Of a stretch of 64,000 bases of DNA, positions 41,284-51,769 are shown piece by piece. Position 1 is the first letter of the stretch, and each line of letters starts with the position of its first letter. Origin of the DNA: DATAOG01 sp963753685 (GTDB lineage: Bacteria; Pseudomonadota; Alphaproteobacteria; Geminicoccales; Geminicoccaceae); the NCBI GenBank assembly GCA_963753685.1, contig CAVWDE010000005.1, positions 186,001 to 250,000 of the forward strand. The letters are read 5' to 3'. The notes below the pieces were generated by a model. The model had not been told where the DNA came from. It did not search any database and was given only the letters and a program-made list of their open reading frames with translations. The translations under genes and the position numbers were made by a program.

Positions 41284-44200
41284 TCCTCGGCGGGTTTCGC
41301 GGCCATCTCGGCGAGATCGGCTCGACCCTGATCGTGATCTTCTGCACGTCGGTCCTCGCCTATAGCGATCTGCTCTGGCGCGTCGACCGCATGGTCTACG
41401 ACATCTATCTCCGGTCGTGGTCGCGGGCGCCACCCGATGATATCGTGATCGTCGCGATCGACCAGGCGAGCCTGGCGGAGATCGGGCGCTGGCCCTGGCC
41501 GCGCCGGGTGCACGCCGAGCTGATCGAGCGGTTGGCCGCCGCGGGTACGCGGGCGGTCGCTTTGGATATCGCCTTCACCGAGCCCGCACGTACCGACCCC
41601 GCGGGCGATACCGCTCTTGCACGGGCGATCGCGCACCACGGCAGGGTCGTGCTGCCGGTCCTGCCGGCCGAGCTCGGCCCGGGCGGCCAGCTGATCGAAG
41701 TCCTGCCCATTCCAGAGCTGGCGGCGGCCGCTGCTGCTCTTGGTCATGTCGAGGTGGTGCCCGACGCGGACGGGATCGTGCGCCGCCACTATCTGCGCGC
41801 CGGGCTTGGCTCGCCCTATTGGCCGTCGCTGGCCTTGGCGATGGTCAAGCTCGCGCTCCCGGAGGTCGCGACCGGCGTCCTGACCCAGGGCGACGGTGAC
41901 CCGACGCCCGCCGCCTCGCCCTACGTTTGGACCCGCGAACACGAGATGCTGGTGCCGTTCGCCGGCCGGTCCGGAACGTTCCGCCGGCTGTCGGCCGCCA
42001 AGGTGTTGGCAGATGCCAGCTCGCTCGACGCGCTGCGCGGCCGCTTCGTGCTGGTGGGCCCGACCGTGTCTGGCCTGAGCTACGCCTTCGCGACCCCGGT
42101 CGGCACACCGCTGTCCGGCGTCGAATACCACGCCAACGTCCTGGACGCGCTGTTGCACGGCGTGGCGCTCCGCGACCTCGGGCTCGGCGGGCGCCTCCTT
42201 CTGACCGCGCTGCTCGTGGCCGCCGCCTGCGCGGTCTGCATCCTGCTGTCGCCACGATGGTCGCTGCCGGGCGTCCTCCTGATCGGGCTCGGTGGGCTGG
42301 TCGGCAGCTTCCTTCTGTTCCGTTATCTTCGCCTCTGGTTTGCGCCGGCGCCGGCGCTGGTCGGGGTCGCGCTCACCTACCCGCTCTGGAGCTGGCAACA
42401 GCTCCGGCAGACGGCCCGCGATCTCGAGCAGGAGCTGCAGCTCTTGACGCGCGAGCTGGCGATCGAGGCAGATCCGGCCAAATCGACGCTGGAAAGCGCG
42501 GTCGAATTCGTGAGCGGCGTGCTGCCGGTGACCGGGGGTACGCTGCGCGATCCGGCCGGCCGCGCCCGGGCGGCCTGGGGCAGTCCGCCGCAGTCGCCTG
42601 GCGGCAGTGACGAGGCGATGTCCGAGGATGCCGCTGTCTGGCTTACCGTCAGCCGTCCGAATGGGCTCTGGAGGGCGGGCTTTCGTTGGCGACGGACACG
42701 GGCCGCGGGGGCCGACGAGCGCAATCTGCTCGGTGCCTTTGCCCAGCGCCTGATCGAGCTGGTGTCGGGCGCGGGGCGCAACGTGGGCGGCTTCGGATGG
42801 TATGGTCGGCGTGCCCTGCAGATTCATGCGGCGACCGCGCGACTGCACTCGCTGCGCCAGTTCATCATCGACAGTCTCGCGCAGATGCCCGAGGGCGTCC
42901 TGGTCGTCGACTGCCTGGGCGGCACCATGTTCGCCAACCGGCGGGCCGCCATCTATCTTGGCCAGGCCGGCCGGGCCGAGCTGGAGCGGCGCCCGTTGCC
43001 CCGTCTGCTGGCGGCCCTGGCACTCACCGACGGCAGCGCCTGGCCGGACGCGCTCCGGGCCGTCCTGGTCGAGACGGCGACCGTGCAGCTCGCCGCCCGC
43101 AGCCCGGACGGACGTGACCTGCTCGTGCAGATGGCGCCCTTCGGGCAGGAGCTCGAGATCGCCGCCGGGATCATCATCAACCTGGCCGATATCACAGACC
43201 TTCAGACCGAGGATCGGCTGCGTACCGGCCGGCTGCTGTTCGAGGCCCAGCAACGCGCGCTCGTGACCTTGCATTCGATCGCCGACGCCGTGATCTCGGT
43301 GGATGCCGGCAGCACGGTCGAATACCTCAACCCGGCGGCCGAGCAGCTGACCGGTTGGCCGCTCTGCGAGGCGCAGGGAAGGCCGCTCGAGGAGGTCTTC
43401 CGTGCCCTCCACGAGAGCAGCCGCAAGCCCATGCACCTGCCGACCCCGGCCGAGCTCGAGAGCGGCACACCCGCCCGCTTCGCCGCGCCCTGCGTGCTGA
43501 TCGGCCGCTGGGGCGAGGAAGCCATCGTCCGCACCTCGGTGGCGCTGATCTACGGTCAGGACCGCGAGGTCGCTGGCATGGTGCTGGCCATCAGCGACAT
43601 CACGGAGGCGCGCCGCCTCGCCGCACGCATGGCCTATCAGGCGACCCACGACACGCTCACCGGCGTGCCGAACCGGGCCCTGTTCGAGGACCGCCTGGGT
43701 CAGGCGATCGCCCGCGCGCACCGGACGGGTGACCGCCTGGCGGTCCTGTTCATCGATCTCGATCGCTTCAAGACGATCAATGATGGGTTCGGTCACAGCG
43801 CCGGCGACCAGCTCCTGATCCTGGTGGCGGAACGATTGACCAAATCCCTTCGTCAGACGGATACGCTCGCGCGGTTCGGTGGCGACGAATTCGTGGTCGT
43901 GGTCGAGCGGCTCAATCAGAAGCGCGACATCGATCGCGTCGTCCGCAAGCTGCTCGAGGCGTTCACCCGCCCGTTCACGGTCGAGGGCGACGAGGTGTTC
44001 ATCAGCGCCACGGTCGGCGTCGCCGTGTTGCCGCAGGACGGGAGCAACGTCGAGACGTTGCTGAAGAGCGCCGATCAGGCGATGTACCGCGCCAAGCAGG
44101 TCGCCCGTGGCAGCGTCCAGTACTTCGCCGAATCATCGCGGGCCCGGTCGCTCGATCGGATCCTGATGGACACGGGCCTGAGGCGGGCCCTCGAGCGGCG

Positions 44201-44942
44201 TGAATTCGAGCTGTTCTATCAGCCTCAGGTCGACATCAGGGACGGACGGATCATCGGGGTCGAGGCGCTTTTGCGCTGGCGTTCGAAGCAGCGCGGCCTG
44301 CTGACCGCCGCCACCTTCATCGCGGAGGCTGAGGAGACCGGGCTCATCACATCGATCGATGAGTGGGTTCTGCGCACCGCCTGCGAGCAGGCGCGCGCCT
44401 GGCAAAATGATGGCCTGCAGTTGCAAGTCGCGATCAACCTGTCGCCCCGGCAGTTCCTGCGACCGGACCTTAGCGCGCTGGTCCAGGACACCTTGGATCG
44501 GCGTCGGCTGCCGCCCGAGATCCTGGTCCTCGAGATCACCGAAAGCGTTCTCGTCCATGATCTGCCGCGCGCCATCGCCAATATGAAGGCGCTCAAGTTG
44601 CTCGGGGTCGGACTGGCGATCGACGACTTCGGCAAGGGCTTTTCATCTCTGAATTATTTGAAGCATTTTCCGGTCGACCAGATCAAGATCGATCGATCGT
44701 TCGTTTGCGAGATCGACGTCGATGCCCACGACAGCGCCATCGTGACCGCAGCCATCAGCCTGGCCCACAGCTTGAGGTTGAGGGCTCTGGCCGAGGGGGT
44801 CGAGACCTGGGCCCAGCTCGACGTGATTCGCGCCTGCGGCTGCGATGAGTTCCAGGGCTTTCTGTTCAGCGAGGCCCGTCCAGCGGTCGACGTCGGCGCC
44901 ATGGCCAGGACCGGTAAGGCCAGTGGCGCCCGGCTGCCATGA
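41280..44942 (+). CDS. CHASE2-PAS-PAS-GGDEF-EAL membrane protein
   Basis: 1220 residues from ATG 41280. The layout is: membrane helix about 11-28, periplasmic CHASE2 domain about 30-290 (DDIVIVAIDQASLAEIGRWPWPRRVHAELI, GVEYHANVLDALL), three membrane helices about 298-370, a linker, then PAS about 520-640 and PAS about 660-785 (VISVDAGSTVEYLNPAAEQLTGW). GGDEF at about 867 (RFGGDEFVVV) and EALLRW at about 994, with DDFGKGFSSLNYL later, are both intact. It converts an envelope signal into c-di-GMP synthesis or breakdown. The LysM-FecR gene upstream is coupled to it and is the likely source of that signal. Confidence 0.93.
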   Translation: MILGGFRGHLGEIGSTLIVIFCTSVLAYSDLLWRVDRMVYDIYLRSWSRAPPDDIVIVAIDQASLAEIGRWPWPRRVHAELIERLAAAGTRAVALDIAFTEPARTDPAGDTALARAIAHHGRVVLPVLPAELGPGGQLIEVLPIPELAAAAAALGHVEVVPDADGIVRRHYLRAGLGSPYWPSLALAMVKLALPEVATGVLTQGDGDPTPAASPYVWTREHEMLVPFAGRSGTFRRLSAAKVLADASSLDALRGRFVLVGPTVSGLSYAFATPVGTPLSGVEYHANVLDALLHGVALRDLGLGGRLLLTALLVAAACAVCILLSPRWSLPGVLLIGLGGLVGSFLLFRYLRLWFAPAPALVGVALTYPLWSWQQLRQTARDLEQELQLLTRELAIEADPAKSTLESAVEFVSGVLPVTGGTLRDPAGRARAAWGSPPQSPGGSDEAMSEDAAVWLTVSRPNGLWRAGFRWRRTRAAGADERNLLGAFAQRLIELVSGAGRNVGGFGWYGRRALQIHAATARLHSLRQFIIDSLAQMPEGVLVVDCLGGTMFANRRAAIYLGQAGRAELERRPLPRLLAALALTDGSAWPDALRAVLVETATVQLAARSPDGRDLLVQMAPFGQELEIAAGIIINLADITDLQTEDRLRTGRLLFEAQQRALVTLHSIADAVISVDAGSTVEYLNPAAEQLTGWPLCEAQGRPLEEVFRALHESSRKPMHLPTPAELESGTPARFAAPCVLIGRWGEEAIVRTSVALIYGQDREVAGMVLAISDITEARRLAARMAYQATHDTLTGVPNRALFEDRLGQAIARAHRTGDRLAVLFIDLDRFKTINDGFGHSAGDQLLILVAERLTKSLRQTDTLARFGGDEFVVVVERLNQKRDIDRVVRKLLEAFTRPFTVEGDEVFISATVGVAVLPQDGSNVETLLKSADQAMYRAKQVARGSVQYFAESSRARSLDRILMDTGLRRALERREFELFYQPQVDIRDGRIIGVEALLRWRSKQRGLLTAATFIAEAEETGLITSIDEWVLRTACEQARAWQNDGLQLQVAINLSPRQFLRPDLSALVQDTLDRRRLPPEILVLEITESVLVHDLPRAIANMKALKLLGVGLAIDDFGKGFSSLNYLKHFPVDQIKIDRSFVCEIDVDAHDSAIVTAAISLAHSLRLRALAEGVETWAQLDVIRACGCDEFQGFLFSEARPAVDVGAMARTGKASGARLP

Positions 44943-44994
44943 CGGCCGCCGCGCCGACCGATCCCGCGTCGCCGGCGGCAACGCGCAAACCCGC

Positions 44995-45034
44995 TTGACA
45001 CGGGTTTAGTTTAGTTCAATAAGTTCACTAAACC
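44995..45034 (+). promoter_or_regulatory. Promoter and palindromic operator of the ABC-Dha operon
   Basis: TTGACA at 44995-45000 is a perfect -35; AATAAG (45018-45023) or CAATAA lies at the -10 position. Overlapping it is an exact 8-base inverted repeat GGTTTAGT (45003-45010) / ACTAAACC (45027-45034) with a 16-base spacer. Inside are two direct copies of AGTTCA (45013-45018, 45022-45027). The AT-rich block stands out in GC-rich surroundings. A repressor bound here would block RNA polymerase directly. Confidence 0.6.
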
Positions 45035-45103
45035 GACGCCCCAACCCGGCCCGGCGGCGGCGGGGAGGCCGCACCCATGGGTGCAAGACTGGGAGCACAA
45101 GCG

Positions 45104-46432
45104 ATGATCCGATCTAAACTCGCCCTGATCGTGGCGGCTTCGGCCCTGGCGCTTGGAGCGACGGCGGCGCAGGCGCAGGACAAGCAGCTCACGCTCTGCT
45201 GGGCGGCCTGGGACCCGGCCAACGCGCTCGCCGAGCTGTCCAAGGACTTCACCGCCGAAACCGGCATCCAGATGAAGTTCGAGTTCGTGCCCTGGACCAG
45301 CTTCGCCGATCGTTTCATCAACGAGCTCAACTCGCACGGCAAGCTGTGCGACCTGCTGATCGGCGACAGCCAGTGGATCGGCGGCGGCGCCACCTACGGC
45401 CACTACGTCAAGCTCAACGACTTCTTCGCCAAGAACAACATCTCGATGGATGATTTCCTGCCGGCGACGGTCTACGCCTACTCGACCTGGCCCAAGGGCA
45501 CGCCCAATTACTGGGCCCTGCCGGCGATGGGCGACGCGCTCGGCTGGATCTACCGCAAGGACTGGTTCGCGCGGCCCGAGATCCGCGCCGCCTTCAAGGC
45601 CCAGTACGGCCGCGAGCTCGACGTCCCCAAGAACTGGGACCAGCTGATGGAGATCGGCAAGTTCTTCCAGGGCCGCCAGATCGACGGCAAGACCGTTTAT
45701 GGCATGGCGATCTACACCGAGCGCGGCTCCGAGGGCATCACCATGGGGGTGACCGCGGCGCTCTATACCTGGGGCTTCCAGTACGAGGACCCCAAGAAGC
45801 CGTATCACATGGAGGGCTTCGTCAACAGTCCGGACGCGGTCAAGGCGCTCGAGTTCTACAAGGAGCTGTTCAAGTGCTGCACGCCGCCCGGGCACACCGA
45901 CGCCTACATGACCGCCAATCTCGACGCCTATAAGTCGGGCCAGGTGGCGATGCAGATGAACTGGTTCGCCTTCATGCCCGGCATCCACAAGGACGCCGAC
46001 GTCGGCGGCGACAAGTCCGGCTTCTTCGTCAATCCGCCGGAGAAGGTCGAAGCATCGGTGCTCGGCGGCCAGGGCATCTCGGTCGTCTCCTATTCCGACA
46101 AGAAGGACCTGGCGCTCGAGTACATCAAGTGGTTCGCGCAGCCCGCGGTCCAGAAGAAGTGGTGGTCGCTCGGCGGCTATTCCTGCTCCAAGGCGGTGCT
46201 CGAGGACCCGAACTTCCCGAATACGGCGCCGTTTGCCGCCGACTTCCTGAAGGCGATGAGCAACGTCAAGGACTTCTGGCAGGAGCCGACCTACGCCGAG
46301 CTGCTGCAGTCGATGCAAAAGCGCGTCCACGACTACGTGGTCGCCGATCAGGGCACGGCCCAGGAGGCGCTCGACAAGCTGATCCAGGACTGGACCCAGG
46401 TGTTCGAGGACGACGGCAAGTATAATAACTGA
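45104..46432 (+). CDS. CUT1-type ABC transporter substrate-binding protein
   Basis: 442 residues from ATG 45104 (GGGAGCACAAGCG upstream). A signal peptide (LALIVAASALALGATAAQA) is followed by LTLCWAAWDPANALAELSKDF, the typical beginning of family 1 sugar binders. SDKKDLALEYIKWFAQPAVQKKWW near the C-terminus matches the SBP_bac_1 pattern. It binds its ligand in the periplasm and feeds the two permeases that follow. The dihydroxyacetone kinase genes downstream suggest a triose or small polyol; this is inference from context. Confidence 0.9.
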   Translation: MIRSKLALIVAASALALGATAAQAQDKQLTLCWAAWDPANALAELSKDFTAETGIQMKFEFVPWTSFADRFINELNSHGKLCDLLIGDSQWIGGGATYGHYVKLNDFFAKNNISMDDFLPATVYAYSTWPKGTPNYWALPAMGDALGWIYRKDWFARPEIRAAFKAQYGRELDVPKNWDQLMEIGKFFQGRQIDGKTVYGMAIYTERGSEGITMGVTAALYTWGFQYEDPKKPYHMEGFVNSPDAVKALEFYKELFKCCTPPGHTDAYMTANLDAYKSGQVAMQMNWFAFMPGIHKDADVGGDKSGFFVNPPEKVEASVLGGQGISVVSYSDKKDLALEYIKWFAQPAVQKKWWSLGGYSCSKAVLEDPNFPNTAPFAADFLKAMSNVKDFWQEPTYAELLQSMQKRVHDYVVADQGTAQEALDKLIQDWTQVFEDDGKYNN

Positions 46433-46530
46433 GCTGGATGGCGCACGACGCGGCCGGCCGGGAGCGCGCCCGGCCGGCCGCCGCCGCCGCCGAGCCTGAT
46501 CGAGCTGCCCCCGAGCCTGGTCGAGTTGCA

Positions 46531-47484
46531 ATGACCGAGACGACAGCCACCGCCCTGAACCGCCGCGTCGGCGCGTCGGTCGCCGGCCCGATGGTCCGGC
46601 CGGTGCGCGGGCTGTCCGACCGGCTGATCGCCTGGTGGTTCATCGCGCCGACCATTCTGCTGCTCCTGGCGATCAACATCTTCCCGCTGCTCTGGACGAT
46701 CTATCTCAGCTTCACCGACTACCGGGCCAATCAGCCTGGCCGCGCGGTCAAGTGGATCGGCACCAGGAACTTCGAGCGCCTGCTGCAGAGCGATGACATC
46801 TGGGGCTACCTGCAGGTCACGGCGCATTTCGTCTGCTGGTCGATCTTTCTCCAGGTGCTGCTCGGGCTTGGCCTCGCCTTGCTGATCAATCGACAGTTCA
46901 AGAGCCACGGCTTCTGGACCACCCTGATCCTGCTGCCGATGATGCTGTCGCCGGCGGTGGTCGGCGTGTTCTGGCGCTATCTGTTCCAGCCGCAGGCCGG
47001 GATCTTCAACTACATCGTCAATTTCTTCATCGGCGCCGGCGACTTCACCATGATCGGCGACGTGAATTTGTCGCCCTGGGCGATCATCCTGGTCGACACC
47101 TGGATGTGGACGCCCTACGTGATGCTGATCTGTCTGGCCGGTCTGCGCTCGATCCCGGACTACATCTACGAGGCCGCCGAGGTCGACCGCGCCTCGCCGT
47201 GGCGCCAGTTCTGGAGCATCACCCTGCCGATGGTCCTGCCGTTCCTGATGCTCGCCGTGCTGTTCCGCGCGATCGAGAACTTCAAGATGTTCGACATGGT
47301 GGTCGAGCTGACCTCCGGCGGCCCGGGCTCGATCACCGAGCTCGCCTCGATCAACCTGAAGCGCGAGGCGTTCGAGAACTGGCGCACCGGCTACAGCTCG
47401 GCCTTCGCGATCATCCTGTTCGTGACCGTGTTCGGCGCCGCCAACATCTACGTCAAGGCGCTCAATAAGGTGAAGCAGCGATGA
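46531..47484 (+). CDS. ABC transporter permease 1 (MalF-like)
   Basis: 317 residues from ATG 46531; the longer frame from 46438 lacks coding character. Six membrane helices (WWFIAPTILLLLAINIFPLLWTIYLSF, LQVLLGLGLALLI, LILLPMMLSPAVVGVFWRYLF and others). The EAA loop that contacts the ATPases is EAAEVDRASPWRQFWSITLPM. Typical of the CUT1 permease family. It overlaps the second permease by ATGA. Confidence 0.93.
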   Translation: MTETTATALNRRVGASVAGPMVRPVRGLSDRLIAWWFIAPTILLLLAINIFPLLWTIYLSFTDYRANQPGRAVKWIGTRNFERLLQSDDIWGYLQVTAHFVCWSIFLQVLLGLGLALLINRQFKSHGFWTTLILLPMMLSPAVVGVFWRYLFQPQAGIFNYIVNFFIGAGDFTMIGDVNLSPWAIILVDTWMWTPYVMLICLAGLRSIPDYIYEAAEVDRASPWRQFWSITLPMVLPFLMLAVLFRAIENFKMFDMVVELTSGGPGSITELASINLKREAFENWRTGYSSAFAIILFVTVFGAANIYVKALNKVKQR

Positions 47485-48437
47485 GCGCCCAAGCCGGTGC
47501 CGCCCGCTCGGTGATCGCGCCCTCGGCGCGCTCGCGCCAGGTCGCGGCGTTCCTGGTCATCGCCTATGCGCTGGTCGCGACCATCCCGCTGGTCTGGATC
47601 TTCTGCACCGGCTTCAAGACGCCCTCCGAAGCGATCGCCTACCCGCCGAAAGTGATCTTCGAGCCCTCGCTCGAGGGCTACGTCAACCTGTTCACCGAGC
47701 GCACCCGCCAGACCCCGGAGTACATGGCGAGCCTGCCGCCGCCCGTGACCTGGTACGACCAGCTGGTGCGCTCGCGCAACATGGTGATCACCGGCCCCTC
47801 GCGCTTTGCCGGCCGCTACCTCAACTCGCTGATCATCGGCTTCGGCTCGACCTTCCTCGCGGTCTTCCTGGGCACGCTCTCGGCCTACGCCTTCTCGCGC
47901 TTCAAGGTGCCGCTCAAGGACGACCTTTTGTTCTTCATCCTCTCGACCCGGATGATGCCGCCGGTCGCGGTCGCGATCCCGATCTATCTGATGTACCGGG
48001 CGCTCGGCCTGTCCGACACCCACCTCGGCATGATCATCCTCTATACCGCGGTCAACCTCAGCCTGTCGGTCTGGCTCCTGAAAGGCTTCATCGACGAGAT
48101 CCCGCGCGAGTACGAGGAAGCCGCGATGACCGACGGCTACACGCGCTTCCAGGCGTTCTATAAGGTGGTGCTGCCGCAGGCGACCACCGGCATCGCCGCG
48201 ACCGCGATCTTCTGCCTGATCTTCAGCTGGAACGAGTATGCCTTCGCGCTCCTCTTGACCAGCGGCCAGGCGCAGACCGCACCGCCGTTCATCCCGATCA
48301 TCATCGGCGAGGGCGGCCTCGACTGGCCGGCGGTGGCCGCCGGCACCACTTTGTTCCTGTTGCCGGTGGTGATCTTCACCGTGCTGCTGCGCCAGCACCT
48401 CTTGCGCGGCATCACCTTCGGGGCGGTCCGCAAATGA
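47481..48437 (+). CDS. ABC transporter permease 2 (MalG-like)
   Basis: 318 residues starting in the ATGA overlap with permease 1. Six membrane helices; the EAA loop reads EEAAMTDGYTRFQAFYKVVLP. FILSTRMMPPVAVAIPIYLMYRALG and IFSWNEYAFALLLTS are hallmark segments of MalG-type permeases. It forms the membrane channel with permease 1. The next small gene starts inside its last codons. Confidence 0.93.
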   Translation: MSAQAGAARSVIAPSARSRQVAAFLVIAYALVATIPLVWIFCTGFKTPSEAIAYPPKVIFEPSLEGYVNLFTERTRQTPEYMASLPPPVTWYDQLVRSRNMVITGPSRFAGRYLNSLIIGFGSTFLAVFLGTLSAYAFSRFKVPLKDDLLFFILSTRMMPPVAVAIPIYLMYRALGLSDTHLGMIILYTAVNLSLSVWLLKGFIDEIPREYEEAAMTDGYTRFQAFYKVVLPQATTGIAATAIFCLIFSWNEYAFALLLTSGQAQTAPPFIPIIIGEGGLDWPAVAAGTTLFLLPVVIFTVLLRQHLLRGITFGAVRK

Positions 48438-48616
48438 GCGGGCTGCGCCGCCTGTTCCGCCGCGGGCCCTGGGAGAACGCCGCGACGCTCTTGATCGGCG
48501 CCGGCGTCGTCATGCTCATGCAGCCGCTCTCGATGACCCTCTTCAGCCACTCCTTTGCGGTCATCCTGGTCGGCACGATCGGCTTCGTGATCGTGAGCCA
48601 CTTCCCAGAGGACTGA
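48434..48616 (+). CDS. Small membrane protein of the ABC transporter operon
   Basis: 60 residues starting in an ATGA overlap with permease 2. Two hydrophobic helices (AATLLIGAGVVMLMQPLSMTLF and FAVILVGTIGFVIVSHF) after a basic GLRRLFRRGPWE. Translational coupling on both sides argues that it belongs to the transporter. Rhizobial glycerol-type importers (glpSTPQUV) also carry a small membrane gene beside the permeases and two ATPases; homology to GlpU is suggested by context only. Confidence 0.8.
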   Translation: MSGLRRLFRRGPWENAATLLIGAGVVMLMQPLSMTLFSHSFAVILVGTIGFVIVSHFPED

Positions 48617-48626
48617 TGGTGGACTG

Positions 48627-49716
<1,090 letters not shown>

Positions 49717-49724
<8 letters not shown>

Positions 49725-50766
49725 GGTCGTGCTGTCGGCCGTCACCAAGCGCTTCGGGCGCACGACCGCCGTCCAGGGCCTCGACCTCGAGGTCCGGGAC
49801 GGCGAGTTCGTGGTCCTGCTCGGGCCGACCGGCGCCGGCAAGACCACGACGCTGCGCCTGATCGCCGGCCTCGAAGAGCCCGATCAGGGGCGGGTCGCGA
49901 TCGGCGGCGTCGATGTCACCAGAGCGCCGCCCGCGGCGCGCGACACGGCCCTGGTGTTCCAGCAGTACTCGCTCTATCCGCACTTGAGCGTCTTCGACAA
50001 CCTCGCCTTTCCGCTGCGCGCGCCCGGCCGGCGCTGGCCGGAAGAGCAGATCCGCGGTCGCGTCGAGGAGATCGCCCGCCTGCTGCGGATCGAGCCCAAG
50101 CTCGCCAACCGCGCGACCCGGCTCTCGGGCGGCGAGATGCAGCGGGTGGCGATCGGCCGCGCGCTCGTGCGCCAGCCGGCGGTGTATCTGATGGACGAGC
50201 CGCTCTCCTCGCTGGATGCCAAGCTGCGCGAGGACCTGCGGATCGAGCTCAAGCGCATCCAGGTCGACCTCGGGGCCACGATCGTCTACGTCACCCACGA
50301 CCAGATCGAGGCGATGACGCTCGCCGACCGGATCGGCGTGCTCGACCACGGCCAGCTCGTGCAGATCGGCGCCCCCAGGGAGATCTACCAGGCGCCGGCC
50401 AACGTCGAGGTCGCGCGCCGGCTCGGCTCACCGCCGATCAACCTTTTGCCGGTCGACGCCTTCGGGCCGATCGCAGCACCGGCCCATGCCGCCACCATCG
50501 GCATTCGACCCGAGGACGTCCTGATCGGCCGCGGTGGTCGTCAGGCGACCATCCGCCAGGTCGAGCACCTGGGCGCCGAGACCGTGGTCCTGCTCGAGGT
50601 CGCGAGCAGCCAGCTGCACGCGCTCGCGAGCCCGGGGCTCGAGGTCCGGCCGGGAGCGACGACGACCGTCGATCCGGCGCTCGATGTGGCTCTGTTCTTC
50701 GGCGCCGACGGCCGCCGGCTACCGACGCCGGCACCGGCGGTGAGGGAGAGGATCCATGGCGGCTGA
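49717..50766 (+). CDS. ABC transporter ATPase 2
   Basis: 349 residues, intact. Walker A GPTGAGKTTTLR, Q-loop LVFQQYSLYPHLSVF, signature RLSGGEMQRVAIGR, Walker B YLMDEPLSSLD and switch VTHDQIEAMTLADR. The C-terminal TOBE-like domain (IGIRPEDVLIGRGG) is normal. Two different ATPases in one CUT1 operon suggest a heterodimeric motor, as in glycerol-type importers. It overlaps ATPase 1 by eight bases and dhaL by 11 bases. Confidence 0.93.
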
Positions 50767-51367
50767 TCTGGTCGGCCGGCTGCTCGACGCCGCGGTCGCC
50801 GCCATCCGGGCGGATGCCGGGCGGCTGACCGCGCTCGACCAGGCGATCGGCGACGGCGATCACGGCGTCAACATGCGCCGCGGCTTCGATGCGATCGCGG
50901 CGGCGCGCGCGGAGCTGGTCGCCCTGCCGCTCGGGGAGGCGCTGCAGAAGGCCGGCATGGCGCTGGTGATGAAGGTCGGGGGCGCCTCCGGCCCGCTCTA
51001 CGGCAGCCTGCTCATGGCCATGGGCAAAGCCGAGCCGCAGGAGATCGAGGCGATGCTGCGCGCTGGCGTCGAGGCGGTGAAGCGGCGCGGCAAAGCCGAC
51101 GTCGGCCAGAAGACCATGCTCGATGTGCTGGTGCCGGCGCTACGGGCGCTCGAGCAGGCAAGCGCCGACGGGCTGGTGCCGGCAAAGCTGCTTGTGCAGG
51201 TCCGAGCCGCGGCCGATGCGGCCCTCGCCGCGACCGGGCCGATGCAGGCGACCGCCGGGCGCGCGTCTTATCTCGGCGCGCGCTCGATCGGTCACCTCGA
51301 TCCCGGCGCCGCGTCGAGCGCGCTCCTGATCGGCGCGGCCTGCGATGTGCTGGCGGGCGAGGGCTGA
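50756..51367 (+). CDS. dhaL: Dihydroxyacetone kinase ADP-binding subunit DhaL
   Basis: 203 residues. ALDQAIGDGDHGVNMRRGFDAI holds the two Asp residues that coordinate Mg-ADP. GGASGPLYGSLLMAMGK, GKADVGQKTMLDVLVPAL and RASYLGARSIGHLDPGA complete the family pattern. In PTS-dependent kinases ADP stays bound as a cofactor that takes phosphate from DhaM and passes it to dihydroxyacetone held by DhaK. The genes for all three subunits are in this operon. Confidence 0.95.
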   Translation: MAADLVGRLLDAAVAAIRADAGRLTALDQAIGDGDHGVNMRRGFDAIAAARAELVALPLGEALQKAGMALVMKVGGASGPLYGSLLMAMGKAEPQEIEAMLRAGVEAVKRRGKADVGQKTMLDVLVPALRALEQASADGLVPAKLLVQVRAAADAALAATGPMQATAGRASYLGARSIGHLDPGAASSALLIGAACDVLAGEG

Positions 51368-51370
51368 GCC

Positions 51371-51760
51371 ATGGCCGAGCGGGTCGCGATCGTGATCGTC
51401 TCGCATTCGCAAAAGGTCGCCGAGGGCGCGGCCGACATGGTGCGTGAGATGGTCGGTCTGGAGGTCAAGGTCGCCCATTGCGGCGGCAACCCCGAAGGCG
51501 GCCTCGGCACCGACGTCGCCAGGATCAAGGCCGCGATCGAGGAGGTCTACGGGCCCGCGGGCGTGGCCATGCTGGTCGATCTGGGTGGTGCCGAGACCAA
51601 CAGCGAGATGGCGATCGAGCTGTTGCCCGCGGACTGGCAGGAGCGGATCGTGATCTGCAACGCGCCGATCGTCGAGGGTGCCGTCATGGCGGCGACCGAG
51701 GCTGCGGGCGGCAGCCCGCTCGCCGAGGTTCGGGCCACGGCCGAGGAGCTCGCCCCGTGA
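51371..51760 (+). CDS. dhaM: PTS-dependent dihydroxyacetone kinase phosphotransferase subunit DhaM
   Basis: 129 residues, an EIIA(Man)-like domain only. AIVIVSHSQKVAEGAADMVREM carries the phosphorylated His early in the chain. LGTDVARIKAAIEEV and MLVDLGGAETNSEMAIELL are family motifs; the last resembles the DhaM DLGS region. E. coli DhaM is a fusion of this domain with HPr and EI-like parts. Here those parts are encoded by the next two genes. Confidence 0.93.
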   Translation: MAERVAIVIVSHSQKVAEGAADMVREMVGLEVKVAHCGGNPEGGLGTDVARIKAAIEEVYGPAGVAMLVDLGGAETNSEMAIELLPADWQERIVICNAPIVEGAVMAATEAAGGSPLAEVRATAEELAP

Positions 51761-51769
51761 GGAGCGGAC

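Noticed and set aside
41229..43796. 855-residue open frame on the minus strand opposite the CHASE2-GGDEF-EAL gene
   Set aside because: Arg/Gln/His-rich shadow of the sense gene.
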